A DNA stretch of 64,000 nucleotides from JBDIVL01 sp039794405 (GTDB lineage Bacteria > Planctomycetota > Brocadiia > Brocadiales > Brocadiaceae), in assembly GCA_039794405.1 (NCBI GenBank), contig JBDIVL010000002.1:95714-159713 (forward strand). Reading direction: 5' to 3'. The position numbers and the translations under genes are program-made. The notes under the pieces were generated by a model. That model saw only the letters and a list, made by a program, of their open reading frames with translations, did no database searches and was not told the origin of the DNA. Shown here piece after piece: positions 8,509 through 18,194 of the stretch (the first letter of the stretch is position 1; every line of letters begins with the position of its first letter).

Positions 8509-11500
8509 TCATCTTCTGCCCGCAGCCAGTTGCCTATTACTTTCTGCATCTTTTTGTCTATGACTCGACACGTTATGTTTCTGAGTATCTAATCTACCTT
8601 CCATCCTCTGGTATGCCTGATGCATAAATGCCTCCAGCCTTGTTTCCTCATTCGTTTGTTCCTGTCCGTCAAAAGATAATTTTAGACATGGCATGCCGCC
8701 GTGCTGTCTTTGAAACTTTTCAAGCACACCGTTTACAACAGTCCCGGGCATACAATGAAATGGTGTTACATTGATAATTCCATCAAAACCTTCCTCAACA
8801 TATTCGATCGCTTTTCCCATACTCAATACGGGATCACCTTTGTAGGAGTCATCAATATATGGTTTCCCCTTTTTAATAAGATCTTTAATAGACGCATCTT
8901 TTAAAAAATGCCTGACCCTTCCTTTAAATACCCTTGTAAGCTTATAGGCATCGTACCTCTGGACAATATCAGAGATAAATTCACCCAAAAAGCCTTTATA
9001 GTCCTTTTCAAACATACATGATTCTCTACGGCAGTGTGCGATATAGTTAATCCATTCAGCGAAAGGAGGGATAAACACCTCCCCGCCAAGCCGCTCAATA
9101 TTTCTTACAAGGAAGTTATTTGCAAACTCATTGCAGCGGACGTAAGTTTCTCCAATGATACCGATCAATGGCCTCGGCTTACTCCGGTCTATTTTTATCC
9201 TTGCAAAGGCATCTCTTGCTTCCTCAGCGAACCGAATCAGGTTCTGATGTTTTTCCAGTCCCTCCTCTGCCTTTTTCACATAATTCTCATAAATGGCATC
9301 CGTCTCACCTTTTTGCAGCTCATATGGCCTCGTTTCCCTTTGCATTTTTTGCAAGAGGTCAATATACATAATGCCGTTCCAGGCTAACTTCCGGAAATGA
9401 GTACCTAAACTTTTAGTGTCTTCACCGTAATTCTCGCCCTGATCCATAGTATACAGCGGCACATGAGTAAACCCAAGTTCGTCTAATACCATACGATGGA
9501 ATTTATTGTATTGGCCAAACCGGCAAGGGCCGGAAGCGGTCGCCATAAAGAAGGCACTAGATTCAGGATCAAAATCTGGACTCAGGGCCTTTTTTACAAT
9601 ATCTCCTGTTGTAAGGATTGCGGGATAACATTCCTTTCCCGAAGTAAATTTTCTTCCAATATCGATACTCTGTTTATTTGCCATAGGCAAGGCCTCTGCC
9701 AGTACACCGTTCGCTTTCATAGATGCTGCAATCATTCTCCCATGATCACACATATAGGGAATGTAAATGGTACGCCTTTTTCTCTCTCCCACCAAAGTTC
9801 GTATAGGAGCATCTTCCCGTAATTTTTTACTTTCCTGTGATGACTTAACATTTTTAAGACTATCAATAAACGCCTCACATCGCGTTATTGCTCCTACGTC
9901 AGAGCTGTGCTCGTCGATCTCTATGGTTAAACATGGTTTTCCTGCCAGTTCTTTGGCAAAAAACTTCGTTATAAATGAATCAGGACCGCAGCCAAAATTC
10001 GTGATATACAAAGGATAGAGCCTCTTATCCCTGGCAATCAACCTTGCCGCCGCTATAAATCTTTGCCCGGTCTTCCAATACATATTCGGATAGTCCCTGG
10101 CTATCTCTTCAATATCCAGTTTCAAAAAATCCAGAGGAATGGTTAATATCCCTAAATCGCGTAATTTTTCCGGGAGTCCAAGGTTCATACCCGTATCACA
10201 TCCGTTGTAAGACCGACTGATGAATACAAATGCCTTCTCATTTTCACCTAATTTCTCAAGAATCTCGCCTCCCCGTACCTCTAACGTTCTCTGGAAGGTT
10301 TCTAATGCCTCACGTGCTGATCTGATGGCAGTATTAACGACATCTCCCGTACATCCGATATCTTTTGCAATTTTACGAAGGGTCTTAACGAAATAATCTT
10401 CTCCATATTCAAAATGGATCACCGGAGATAAGACTTTAAATTTCTTTTCTTCAAAATGAATTGCTGCACGGACAAGATACGGGATACACTGCACGTAAGG
10501 ACATGCATATGAGTGTGTAAGCCTTGGGCTTGCATGAGTTAAATTAATAACGCTTGGCAGGAACAAATAATCAATATCCCTGTCTAAAAGATCAATAACA
10601 TGCCCGTGAGCCACTTTAATGGGAAAGCACGTTTCTGCGGTAATTACTTCTACTCCGTTGTAAACAATATCTTTATTCGTATCACTGGAAGTCACAATAT
10701 CAAATCCCAATTCGATAAAGAATGCCTTCCACATCGGGTAAAAATCATGAAACGTAGAAACCTGTGGTATACCGATCTTTTTTCCAATGGGCTTATCGGG
10801 TTTGTTTTTCTTATAGGTATGAAAGAGCGCTTCTTTTCTTTCGCGAAAGAGCCTTGGTAAATGTTTTCCTTTTTTCAGGGATCTCTCATCATCAAACTTG
10901 CCGCAGCGGCTTCCATAATGAAGGGGATTCTCTCCTTCAATACTGACCTTTCTGATCTCACAAATATTCGAGCAATCCTTGCAAACAAAGGAAGACAGTT
11001 CATATTTTTTATGCCGGAGGTCGAATCCTTTAAATTTTGATTTTTCCCAGGTCCTTTCCTCCATAGCGATAATGGCAGAACCAATAGCACCCATAATATC
11101 ATGATGGGGAGGTACAATAACTGTTTTACCGGTCACCTTCTCGAATGCCGCCTTTACACCACGATTAGCAGCGACTCCTCCCTGGAAAAAAATCGTATTT
11201 CCAATTTTTCTGTCTTCAACCACCCTATTGATAAAGTTCAATACTACAGAATAACTGAGACCAGCCAATAAATCATCCTTGGATGTTCCGCGCTGCTGGT
11301 GATGGTTAAGATCCGATTCCATAAAAACGGTGCACCGCTCACCGAGATGAGAAGGGCAGCACGAAGAAAGTGCCCGTTTACTGAATTCGCCCTTGATGCT
11401 CACGCTCAATTTTTCAGCCTGTTCCTCTAAAAATGAGCCAGTCCCTGCCGCACAAACCTTGTTCATGGCGAAGTCAACGATAGCTCCGTTTTCCAGCCGT

Positions 11501-12810
11501 ATAAATTTTGAGTCCTGTCCACCAATTTCAAAAATAGTATCTACATTTTTGTCTACATTTGCAGCAGCGGTGGCGTGAGCAGTAATTTCGTTCTTTGCAA
11601 TATCGGCGCCAATAAAGTCTCCTGTTAAATAACGTCCGGAACCGGTAGTTCCGGCGCCACAAACAACCACCTTGTCTCCCACTTCCAAACCGACTTCATA
11701 GAGACCTTGCTTTACTGCCTCAAGCGGTCTTCCCGCCGTCATTAGGTACCGCCTGGCCAGGACGGTTTTATGCTTGTCAATAACAACGATATTAGTACTG
11801 ATTGAGCCCACATCAACGCCGACGTAGACCTCGACCTTTTCATCACCGGTAAGAGAATGGATTCCGTCTGTGATTTTATAATTATCCCCTCGAAGTGGCT
11901 CAAGGCTGGATGATTTTGCGCCCCGGTCTCTTAAGTATTCTTCTATTTCCTTCAATCCCAGAAAGGGCGAGTGGATACCCTTATCAAGGATAGTAAATGC
12001 CGCACCAATAGCTCCCATTACCTTAAAATATTTTGGAATAACCAGCTCGGAAGGTTTCAATTCCAAGATATCTTCAAATGCCTTAACCATACCGGCATTT
12101 GCTGCCACACCACCCTGGAAGACAATAGGTTTAAAAAACTCTTTCCCTTTCCCGATATTACTCTTAAAATTCCTCGCCATAGCGTAACAAAGACCGGCTA
12201 CGATATCATGTACGGGGGTACCCTCTTGTTGCAGATGAATCATATCGGTCTTAGCAAACACACTACAGCGACCTGCAATTCTCGGTGGGTTCTTGGATTT
12301 TAATGCCAGATCTCCAAACTCCTTTTCTATCGCAATGCCAAGCCGGGTAGCCTGCTGATCTAAAAACGAACCGGTGCCTGCGGCACATAACGTGTTCATT
12401 GAAAAATCGGAAACCTTCATCTGCCCGGTAGACTCGTCATGCTCAATAAGCATGAGCTTCGAGTCTTCACCGCCTATTTCAATAATGGTACGTACTTCTG
12501 GATGTAAGGTTGTAGTAGCCTTGCTATGGGCAACGACTTCGTTAACAAAGGCGATATTCATCAACTCAGATACAAACTTCCCCCCGGTCCCCGTAATAGC
12601 CATACCGTCAATGTCGTCAATGTGAGTCCGGTTAAATATATCTCTTAAAACGAGGAGGAATGTTTCCACGGGTTGACCATGTGAACGAACATAATGATCT
12701 TCTAAAATTTCCTTACGATCATTAATTAATACCGCTTTTACACTCACTGAACCAATATCTAGTCCTACATACTTTTTCTGGGGCATCGTTGTATTCATAA
12801 TTTTTACCAT
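8509..12810 (-). CDS. Tandem BcrA/HgdC-type activase fused to dehydratase-like regions
   Basis: A 1433-residue CoA-dehydratase activase-like protein. Two ASKHA ATPase domains of the BcrA/BadF/HgdC family lie in tandem: residues about 13-280 (YVGLDIGSVSVKAVL, IGGEDSKLM, CAAGTGSFLD) and about 328-595 (YVGVDVGSISTN, IGGQDSKFI, CAAGTGSFLE). The cysteine of each CAAGTG motif, with a second cysteine in GRCSVF/ERCTVF, is the expected ligand pair for the 4Fe-4S cluster of this family. A DUF2229-like region (about 690-900) and an HgdB-like dehydratase region (about 1000-1390, several conserved Cys) follow. Related proteins use ATP to drive low-potential electron transfer; the substrate here is unknown. 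The first ATG lacks a strong ribosome site; ATG 12798 or 12786 could be the true start. Confidence 0.88.
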   Translation of the reverse strand: MVKIMNTTMPQKKYVGLDIGSVSVKAVLINDRKEILEDHYVRSHGQPVETFLLVLRDIFNRTHIDDIDGMAITGTGGKFVSELMNIAFVNEVVAHSKATTTLHPEVRTIIEIGGEDSKLMLIEHDESTGQMKVSDFSMNTLCAAGTGSFLDQQATRLGIAIEKEFGDLALKSKNPPRIAGRCSVFAKTDMIHLQQEGTPVHDIVAGLCYAMARNFKSNIGKGKEFFKPIVFQGGVAANAGMVKAFEDILELKPSELVIPKYFKVMGAIGAAFTILDKGIHSPFLGLKEIEEYLRDRGAKSSSLEPLRGDNYKITDGIHSLTGDEKVEVYVGVDVGSISTNIVVIDKHKTVLARRYLMTAGRPLEAVKQGLYEVGLEVGDKVVVCGAGTTGSGRYLTGDFIGADIAKNEITAHATAAANVDKNVDTIFEIGGQDSKFIRLENGAIVDFAMNKVCAAGTGSFLEEQAEKLSVSIKGEFSKRALSSCCPSHLGERCTVFMESDLNHHQQRGTSKDDLLAGLSYSVVLNFINRVVEDRKIGNTIFFQGGVAANRGVKAAFEKVTGKTVIVPPHHDIMGAIGSAIIAMEERTWEKSKFKGFDLRHKKYELSSFVCKDCSNICEIRKVSIEGENPLHYGSRCGKFDDERSLKKGKHLPRLFRERKEALFHTYKKNKPDKPIGKKIGIPQVSTFHDFYPMWKAFFIELGFDIVTSSDTNKDIVYNGVEVITAETCFPIKVAHGHVIDLLDRDIDYLFLPSVINLTHASPRLTHSYACPYVQCIPYLVRAAIHFEEKKFKVLSPVIHFEYGEDYFVKTLRKIAKDIGCTGDVVNTAIRSAREALETFQRTLEVRGGEILEKLGENEKAFVFISRSYNGCDTGMNLGLPEKLRDLGILTIPLDFLKLDIEEIARDYPNMYWKTGQRFIAAARLIARDKRLYPLYITNFGCGPDSFITKFFAKELAGKPCLTIEIDEHSSDVGAITRCEAFIDSLKNVKSSQESKKLREDAPIRTLVGERKRRTIYIPYMCDHGRMIAASMKANGVLAEALPMANKQSIDIGRKFTSGKECYPAILTTGDIVKKALSPDFDPESSAFFMATASGPCRFGQYNKFHRMVLDELGFTHVPLYTMDQGENYGEDTKSLGTHFRKLAWNGIMYIDLLQKMQRETRPYELQKGETDAIYENYVKKAEEGLEKHQNLIRFAEEARDAFARIKIDRSKPRPLIGIIGETYVRCNEFANNFLVRNIERLGGEVFIPPFAEWINYIAHCRRESCMFEKDYKGFLGEFISDIVQRYDAYKLTRVFKGRVRHFLKDASIKDLIKKGKPYIDDSYKGDPVLSMGKAIEYVEEGFDGIINVTPFHCMPGTVVNGVLEKFQRQHGGMPCLKLSFDGQEQTNEETRLEAFMHQAYQRMEGRLDTQKHNVSSHRQKDAESNRQLAAGRR

Positions 12811-13219
12811 CTGTCAGATAAAGAAATGTTAACTATTTTTCCTGGCCCTTTAGTTCTTAAATGAGGCCTTCGGCGAATTTTTATACCACCTTGTAGGAGC
12901 GAACCTTGTGTTCGCCCAAACGGGAAACAAACAGAAACGTTTTGAATCGTGCAGGGGAAGACCAAACATAAGGTTCACCCCCTACAAAAGAATACTGAAA
13001 TTTCTAAACGTTACATCAGATTGGACTTTAAAAGAAAAAAACCAACGACTCATGGTTGGTTCAATCTTGAAATTGAACCATATGTTTAAGCATGGACCTG
13101 TATTTTTTGGTCGATGCCAGACATAGGAAACATACCAAATATTTCGGTTCAATCGAAGACGACTGAACCTGCCTTGGGTACAGAAGCAAAATATTGCGTC
13201 TCTATTTTTTGAATATCTG
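12811..13219. other. Intergenic region, 409 bp, with one full repeat
   Basis: Besides the 120-bp repeat at 13054-13173, the region contains GTAGGAGCGAACCTTGTGTTCGCCC (near 12894), a short hairpin. No gene is seen. Confidence 0.5.
13054..13173 (+). repeat. 120-bp MITE-like element with inverted ends
   Basis: Starts GGTTGGTTCAATC and ends GACTGAACCTGCC, close to an inverse of the start. Together with the copy at 37100-37219 it has exactly the same length and shares internal phrases (AACCATATGTTT, TTTCGGTTCAATCGAAGACG). The flanking AACGACTCAT / AACGGACTCAT before both copies suggests the unit may extend further left. Confidence 0.75.
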
Positions 13220-14488
13220 CTAGTTTTTCACCACTTCACCAGGTGGGGTAATCTCTCCAGTAATAGCAGACGCGGCTGCAACGGCGGGGCTACAAAGATA
13301 TATCTCACTCTTTGGATGCCCCATACGACCAACAAAATTACGATTCGTAGTTGACAACGCTCGTTCTCCTTCTGCCAAAATCCCCATATGTCCTCCCAAA
13401 CAAGGACCACATGTGGGAGTGGAAACTACTGCTTCAGCATCAATAAATATTTCAATCAAACCCTCTCTGAGTGCCTGCTTATAAATTTCTTGTGTTGCCG
13501 GTATAATAATAACCCGGATAGAGGGATGTACTTTTCTCCCTTTGAGGATTTGAGCTGCAACCCGAAGATCTGAAATCCTTCCATTCGTACAAGAACCAAT
13601 AATAATCTGATCAATCTTAATTCCTGCAACATCCTCTACTGCTTTTGTATTTTCTGGTAAATTGGGAAGGGCTATTTGAGGTGAAATTTCTTCAGCATTA
13701 AATTCATAGGTTTTTGCGTAATTACCATGGGAATCACTTTGATACATTACATACTTTTTACCGACCCTGCCCTTTATATACTCTTCTGTTTTTTCATCGG
13801 GGCAAATAATGCCACTCTTGGCACCGGCCTCAATAGCCATATTACATATGGTAAAGCGGTCATCCATGGATATATGAGTAATTGCACTACCGGTAAATTC
13901 CATTGCCTTGTAAAGGGCGCCGTCTACACCGATTTTCCCGATCGTATAGAGAATCAAATCTTTTCCAGACGTCCAATTTTTTACCTTGCCGTGGTAAACA
14001 AATTTTATTGATTCAGGAACCTTGAGCCATACTTTTCCCGTAGCAAAACATGCAGCAAGATCAGTACTTCCAATACCTGTAGAAAACGCTCCAAGCGCAC
14101 CATAGGTGCAGGTATGAGAATCAGCACCAATTACAAGATCACCGGGCGCAACAATGCCCTTTTCCGGAAGGAGGGCATGTTCAATCCCCATCCGGCCAAT
14201 CTCAAAATAATGCTTCAGGCGATACTTTTCTGCAAATTCACGGAGGGATTTTGATTGTTGGGCCGATTTGATGTCTTTATTGGGAGTAAAGTGATCAGGG
14301 ACCAAAACAATTTTTTCCGGATCAAATACTTTTTTCGCTCCTATCTTTTCAAATTCTTCAATAGCGATAGGAGCAGTAATATCGTTGCCTAAACAGATAT
14401 CAACATTTGCGTAAACAAATTGTCCAGGATGTACTTCCTTAAAACCAGAATGCGCGGCAATAATCTTCTCTGTTATTGTCATTCCCAT
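13220..14488 (-). CDS. leuC: 3-isopropylmalate dehydratase large subunit
   Basis: Aconitase-superfamily subunit of 422 residues that holds the 4Fe-4S cluster for leucine synthesis. The three cluster cysteines are visible: C300 in IIIGSCTNGR, and C360 and C363 in TCGPCLGGHMG. The GADSHTCTYGALGAF substrate loop is at about 121-135. Size fits the archaeal-type LeuC/HacA family, so homoaconitase cannot be fully excluded. A TTGATA-17-TATGAT promoter lies so close upstream that the transcript would begin about five bases before the ATG, with no Shine-Dalgarno sequence. Confidence 0.92.
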   Translation of the reverse strand: MGMTITEKIIAAHSGFKEVHPGQFVYANVDICLGNDITAPIAIEEFEKIGAKKVFDPEKIVLVPDHFTPNKDIKSAQQSKSLREFAEKYRLKHYFEIGRMGIEHALLPEKGIVAPGDLVIGADSHTCTYGALGAFSTGIGSTDLAACFATGKVWLKVPESIKFVYHGKVKNWTSGKDLILYTIGKIGVDGALYKAMEFTGSAITHISMDDRFTICNMAIEAGAKSGIICPDEKTEEYIKGRVGKKYVMYQSDSHGNYAKTYEFNAEEISPQIALPNLPENTKAVEDVAGIKIDQIIIGSCTNGRISDLRVAAQILKGRKVHPSIRVIIIPATQEIYKQALREGLIEIFIDAEAVVSTPTCGPCLGGHMGILAEGERALSTTNRNFVGRMGHPKSEIYLCSPAVAAASAITGEITPPGEVVKN

Positions 14489-14499
14489 AGATTGTTTTT

Positions 14500-14528
14500 A
14501 TCATAGCAGTCTGCCCGTTTTTTATCAA
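14500..14528 (-). promoter_or_regulatory. Sigma70-type promoter of leuC
   Basis: On the minus strand, -35 TTGATA (14528-14523), a 17-bp spacer, and -10 TATGAT (14505-14500). Predicted start of transcription is near 14493, only a few bases from the leuC ATG at 14488. Confidence 0.6.
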
Positions 14529-14578
14529 AAACACAAGCAACTGTAAATAATTGTCATTTAAAAAGGTAAAAAATAATT

Positions 14579-14878
14579 TTAATTTTCTGAAAATCGTGTT
14601 CGATGCCACGATTTTAAAAACAGGGGATCTTGTAAGTATTTTTTATGACACTTCGTACACAGATCAAAACGAAAGGCTTTGTATTCTCCATTTTCTGACA
14701 TTTCTCCAGCATCTGCCATATCATCCCCTTCATCTTCATCCTCTATCATCTCTTCATCAACATCTTCATCCATGTCCATAGCATCACATGCAGTATAGAT
14801 CTCAATCTTAACAACATATCGGATGTCTTCCTCTACCAGCAATGGTTTTCCGCACATATCGCAAGTATAGTGCACCAT
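14579..14878 (-). CDS. Small zinc-ribbon-like protein with acidic insert
   Basis: A 99-residue protein of unknown function. A CDMCGKPL knuckle at residues 6-13 and a second CTKCHKKYL knuckle near residue 74 would form a four-cysteine zinc site. Between them lies an acidic insert of about 25 residues (DMDEDVDEEMIEDEDEGDD). The ATG is preceded by GGAGGGAGATAG, a strong ribosome-binding site, which supports a real gene. It sits upstream of leuC on the same strand with a 90-bp gap. A role in metal handling or nucleic-acid binding is only a guess. Confidence 0.75.
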   Translation of the reverse strand: MVHYTCDMCGKPLLVEEDIRYVVKIEIYTACDAMDMDEDVDEEMIEDEDEGDDMADAGEMSENGEYKAFRFDLCTKCHKKYLQDPLFLKSWHRTRFSEN

Positions 14879-15085
14879 CTATCTCCCTCCAAATAAATTT
14901 TTATTTTATAAAAACACAGACCCGTTCGGTGTAGTAGTTCGTGATATCATGGTACGGAAGACACAACAAAGTATTTCTATAGAATTTCAAACTAGCCTCC
15001 GAAAGATCTGCGTCTTTTGATCTTCATGGCACAGAAGAACTGCCACGAAAAACTCTTACTATTTTATATCTTTAACACTTTTCAA

Positions 15086-15934
15086 TCAAACAACCATAGC
15101 CCTAAGTCTCCTAACTCTTTCTTCTATTGGTGGATGAGTACTAAAGAGCGTAGCAAAAGCTCTACCGCTTAATGGATTCACGATAAACAGATGTGCCGTA
15201 TTTGTGTTTGCATCCATTGGTCTCGTCACTGCTGCGCGTTGTAATTTCTCAAGTGCATCGGCAAGTCCTAACGGATTTCCGGTTATTTGTGCACCACCCT
15301 TATCCGCAGCATATTCACGTGAACGGGAAATGGCCATTTGAATCAAAAGGGCAGCGATAGGAGCCAAAATAGCCAAGAACAAAACCGCGATCCCCCCGCC
15401 TCTATTATCCTCTTCATCCCTCCCACCGAAACCACCAAAGAGGGCTCCCCATCGGGCCATATTGGCGAGCAGCATGATAGCACCCGCAATCGTGGCAACG
15501 ACTGTAGATATGAGGATATCCCGATTCCAAATATGGCTTAGCTCATGGCCTAAAACACCCCTCAACTCTTCACGCGCTAAAGAAGAAAGCATTCCCTCCG
15601 TAACAGCCACAGCGGCATGGCTCGGATTTCTCCCTGTTGCGAATGCATTCATAGCACTGGTTGACATGATATATACCTTAGGCATGGGAAGTCCAGCACG
15701 GCTCGCAAGTTCTTCAACAATTCCATAAAGGGCCGGTGCATCTTTCCTGGATACCTCTCTCGCCCCGTACATTTTTAATACAATTTTATCGCTGAACCAA
15801 TAGCTGAAGAAATTCATGCCCATAGCCATAATAAAAGCAAAAACAGCCCCCTGCCTTCCACCAACCATACTGCCTACCCAGATAAATAATAAGGTTAAGA
15901 CGATTAACAATATAGCTGTTTTAAAATAATTCAT
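15086..15934 (-). CDS. htpX: Membrane zinc metalloprotease HtpX
   Basis: Integral inner-membrane M48 protease (282 residues) for quality control of membrane proteins. Two N-terminal membrane segments (about 4-24 and 28-50) precede the zinc motif GHELSHIWNRD (about 130-140). Two more hydrophobic segments follow, and the third ligand lies in the SRSREYAADKGGA region. The start was placed at ATG 15934 because TTGGAGAGGTTAGAT gives a good Shine-Dalgarno site; a longer frame to 15955 lacks one. HtpX is usually induced by envelope stress. The nearest promoter-like signal is about 220 bp upstream, implying a long leader. Confidence 0.93.
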   Translation of the reverse strand: MNYFKTAILLIVLTLLFIWVGSMVGGRQGAVFAFIMAMGMNFFSYWFSDKIVLKMYGAREVSRKDAPALYGIVEELASRAGLPMPKVYIMSTSAMNAFATGRNPSHAAVAVTEGMLSSLAREELRGVLGHELSHIWNRDILISTVVATIAGAIMLLANMARWGALFGGFGGRDEEDNRGGGIAVLFLAILAPIAALLIQMAISRSREYAADKGGAQITGNPLGLADALEKLQRAAVTRPMDANTNTAHLFIVNPLSGRAFATLFSTHPPIEERVRRLRAMVV

Positions 15935-16155
15935 ATCTAACCTCTCCAAATACAAGCACTTAGCCTATTATTTTATTCACAATAGATCAGCTACTACGAT
16001 TTCCCGATATCTATCCCGCAGCAGCCAAATTCTTACACCTTATCAATAGTACATACAAGACTTTTGTACCATGATATTTCATGAATGGTGGATTTGGAAG
16101 GAGAAATCTGTAGTATAAAACTCAGTACTTTACATGTTTTTGTACTTTCAAGGTT

Positions 16156-16183
16156 ATTATAAGTACGGCTTATTTTTTGTCAA
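16156..16183 (-). promoter_or_regulatory. Sigma70-type promoter, probably for htpX
   Basis: Minus strand: consensus -35 TTGACA (16183-16178), a 16-bp spacer, and consensus -10 TATAAT (16161-16156). It is about 220 bp from the htpX ATG, so the leader would be long. Confidence 0.6.
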
Positions 16184-16256
16184 GGAATTTAATCTATACC
16201 ATTATGGAAGGATAAAAAATTCAATCTTTTGTGGAATTATAAAAGATTGTAACTAC

Positions 16257-16336
16257 CCGATTGTCAGGTTCACGGTTCAAATTTCACGGTAGGTTGTTTT
16301 CCTTTCTCCATATTTTTCAATCTTCATCTCTCTAAC
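16257..16336 (+). repeat. Direct repeat copy flanking thrC
   Basis: Shares GGTTCACGGTT, TTGTTTT-CTTT and TCTTCATCTCTCTAAC, in the same order, with 17993-18052 on the other side of thrC. Confidence 0.5.
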
Positions 16337-16368
16337 TCTGAACCTTAACCCGAGCAGTTATAAAAGAT

Positions 16369-17706
16369 TTATAAGGATGCGTGCTCGAACTTCTTATCAA
16401 TAGCTGTCATTATCGCATCGTATTGAGGTGGAACTTCTACAGGAAGGTTAGCAAAGTGCGGAATTACTTCTTCCAGTTTATTCTCGTGATAATTTATTTT
16501 AAATTCGGGGAACTTCAAACCATGCGCAGTAGAAATAACAACGACCTTCTCGTCGGGCGTGATCTCTTTTTTCTTTAACAATTTTATTAAAACAGCCAAA
16601 GCTACCCCTGTATGCGGACAGCAAAATAACCCTGTCTTATCCGCTTGTGCGGAAGCGTTTGCTAATTCATCCTCCGTTGCCTGTTCTACAATGCCGTTGA
16701 AGGTTCTCAGAGTGGCAATTGCCTTTTTGTAACTAACCGGATCACCTATCTGAATAGCATTGGCGAGGGTCTTTTGAGCCTTGATAGGTTTAAACTCTTT
16801 AAAGCCATTTAAATAACTGAGATAAAGAGGATTGGCTTTAGCTGCTTGAGCACACACAATCCTAGGCTGTTTATTAACCATACCTAATTCCTTCATCATA
16901 AGAAAGCCCTTGCCTAATGCAGCGGTATTACCTAAATTTCCTCCAGGAACAATGATAATATCAGGCACTTCCCAGTCAAACTGCTGGACTATTTCAATAC
17001 TGACTGTTTTTTGACCTTCAATACGGAGGGAGTTCATAGAATTGGCCAGATAAATATTATTTTTCGTACATATCTCTTTTACCAGTTTCATACACCCATC
17101 AAAATCTGTATCCAATGATAAGGTAAGAGCTCCATTTGCTATAGGCTGGATAAGTTGTGCATGAGATACCTTATTCTTCGGTAAAAACACAATAGCAAGA
17201 ATACCCGCTGCGGCACAGTAGGAAGCTAATGCAGCAGAAGTATCTCCAGTAGAAGCGCAAGCAACAGCCGGAATATTCTTCCCTTCGGCAATCATCTGCT
17301 TAACCATGGAAACCAGAACAGTCATTCCCAGATCTTTAAAAGAACCTGTATGGGCATTTCCACACTGTTTAATCCATAAATCTTTAAGACCAACTTCCTT
17401 CCCCAGCCGCTCAGCCCAAAAGAGATTACTGCCACCCTCATAGAGAGAAACCACGTTCTCATTGTCGATATTCGGACAAACAAGTTCCTTCTTGCCCCAG
17501 ACAGAGCTTCCGTAAGGCCATGTGGTACGCCTATAACGCTCATCAAACAGCTTCTTCCAGGATTCTGAAGAACGCCTCCGAAGTTTATCCAAATCATGCC
17601 GTACCTCAAGGAGATCCCCACACCTTTTACACCGATAGACGATCTCGTTTAGCTCATATTTTTCATCGCAACCCGCGATACATTGAAACCATGCCCGATA
17701 TGGCAT
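16369..17706 (-). CDS. thrC: Threonine synthase
   Basis: PLP enzyme (445 residues) converting O-phosphohomoserine to threonine. The N-terminus carries a small zinc ribbon (C-x3-C near 11-15, CKRCGD near 25). The PLP lysine lies in HTGSFKDLGM (about 119-128), and a GGNLGNTAALGKG phosphate-binding loop follows. Its plan is the archaeal/plant-like class rather than the E. coli type. The start at ATG 17706 is preferred because AGAGGAG stands 8 nt upstream; a TTG at 17727 would overlap that site. The gene stands alone and is flanked by two copies of a short direct repeat. Confidence 0.92.
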   Translation of the reverse strand: MPYRAWFQCIAGCDEKYELNEIVYRCKRCGDLLEVRHDLDKLRRRSSESWKKLFDERYRRTTWPYGSSVWGKKELVCPNIDNENVVSLYEGGSNLFWAERLGKEVGLKDLWIKQCGNAHTGSFKDLGMTVLVSMVKQMIAEGKNIPAVACASTGDTSAALASYCAAAGILAIVFLPKNKVSHAQLIQPIANGALTLSLDTDFDGCMKLVKEICTKNNIYLANSMNSLRIEGQKTVSIEIVQQFDWEVPDIIIVPGGNLGNTAALGKGFLMMKELGMVNKQPRIVCAQAAKANPLYLSYLNGFKEFKPIKAQKTLANAIQIGDPVSYKKAIATLRTFNGIVEQATEDELANASAQADKTGLFCCPHTGVALAVLIKLLKKKEITPDEKVVVISTAHGLKFPEFKINYHENKLEEVIPHFANLPVEVPPQYDAIMTAIDKKFEHASL

Positions 17707-18194
17707 GAATAATTTCTCCTCTCTCAATCACCGTAAATACAAAATTCTGAATTATCCGAACAGGATGGGCGAAGCGAAACACACCCACACCCAGTTTATT
17801 GAGTCCATTGGGTTTCTTGAATTAACTCAACGAACCTAACAAATCCAACAAATTCAAAAAAACTTTATTAAATAATTATAGGGAGACAGATGTATAATTA
17901 CAAGGAAAAACACGAGAGTACTACTCCGTAAAAACTTCTTTTTTCTGCAAGTTTTTCTTGCTATCTGTAAATCTATCATAAACTAATCAGGTTGTCTGGT
18001 TCACGGTTGATTGTTTTTCTTTAAACCTTTCGGTCTTCATCTCTCTAACACCGAATTAACAATACACCATTATCCCACCACTCCACTAATCCATATCAAG
18101 GATTTTGTTGAGACTACACCGCGCCATGGCATTATCAGAGAAATTATTTTCATTTTGACAAAAGTACTAGAACTTTGATAACATTCTGGACAAT
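17707..18194. other. Intergenic region, 488 bp
   Basis: Divergent spacer between thrC and the MutL-like cluster. It holds a repeat copy at 17993-18052 matching the one beyond the thrC 3' end, and a promoter-like TTGACA at 18155. No gene is seen. Confidence 0.45.
18155..18183 (+). promoter_or_regulatory. Possible promoter of the MutL-like cluster
   Basis: Consensus -35 TTGACA (18155-18160), followed after 16-18 bp by a weak -10 (GATAAC, ATAACA or TAACAT). It lies directly upstream of the ATG at 18195, so a transcript would have almost no leader. Confidence 0.35.

Larger units (their letters stand above)
15935..16368. other. Intergenic region, 434 bp
   Basis: Contains the putative htpX promoter and the repeat stretch at 16257-16336. 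No gene is seen. Confidence 0.45.
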
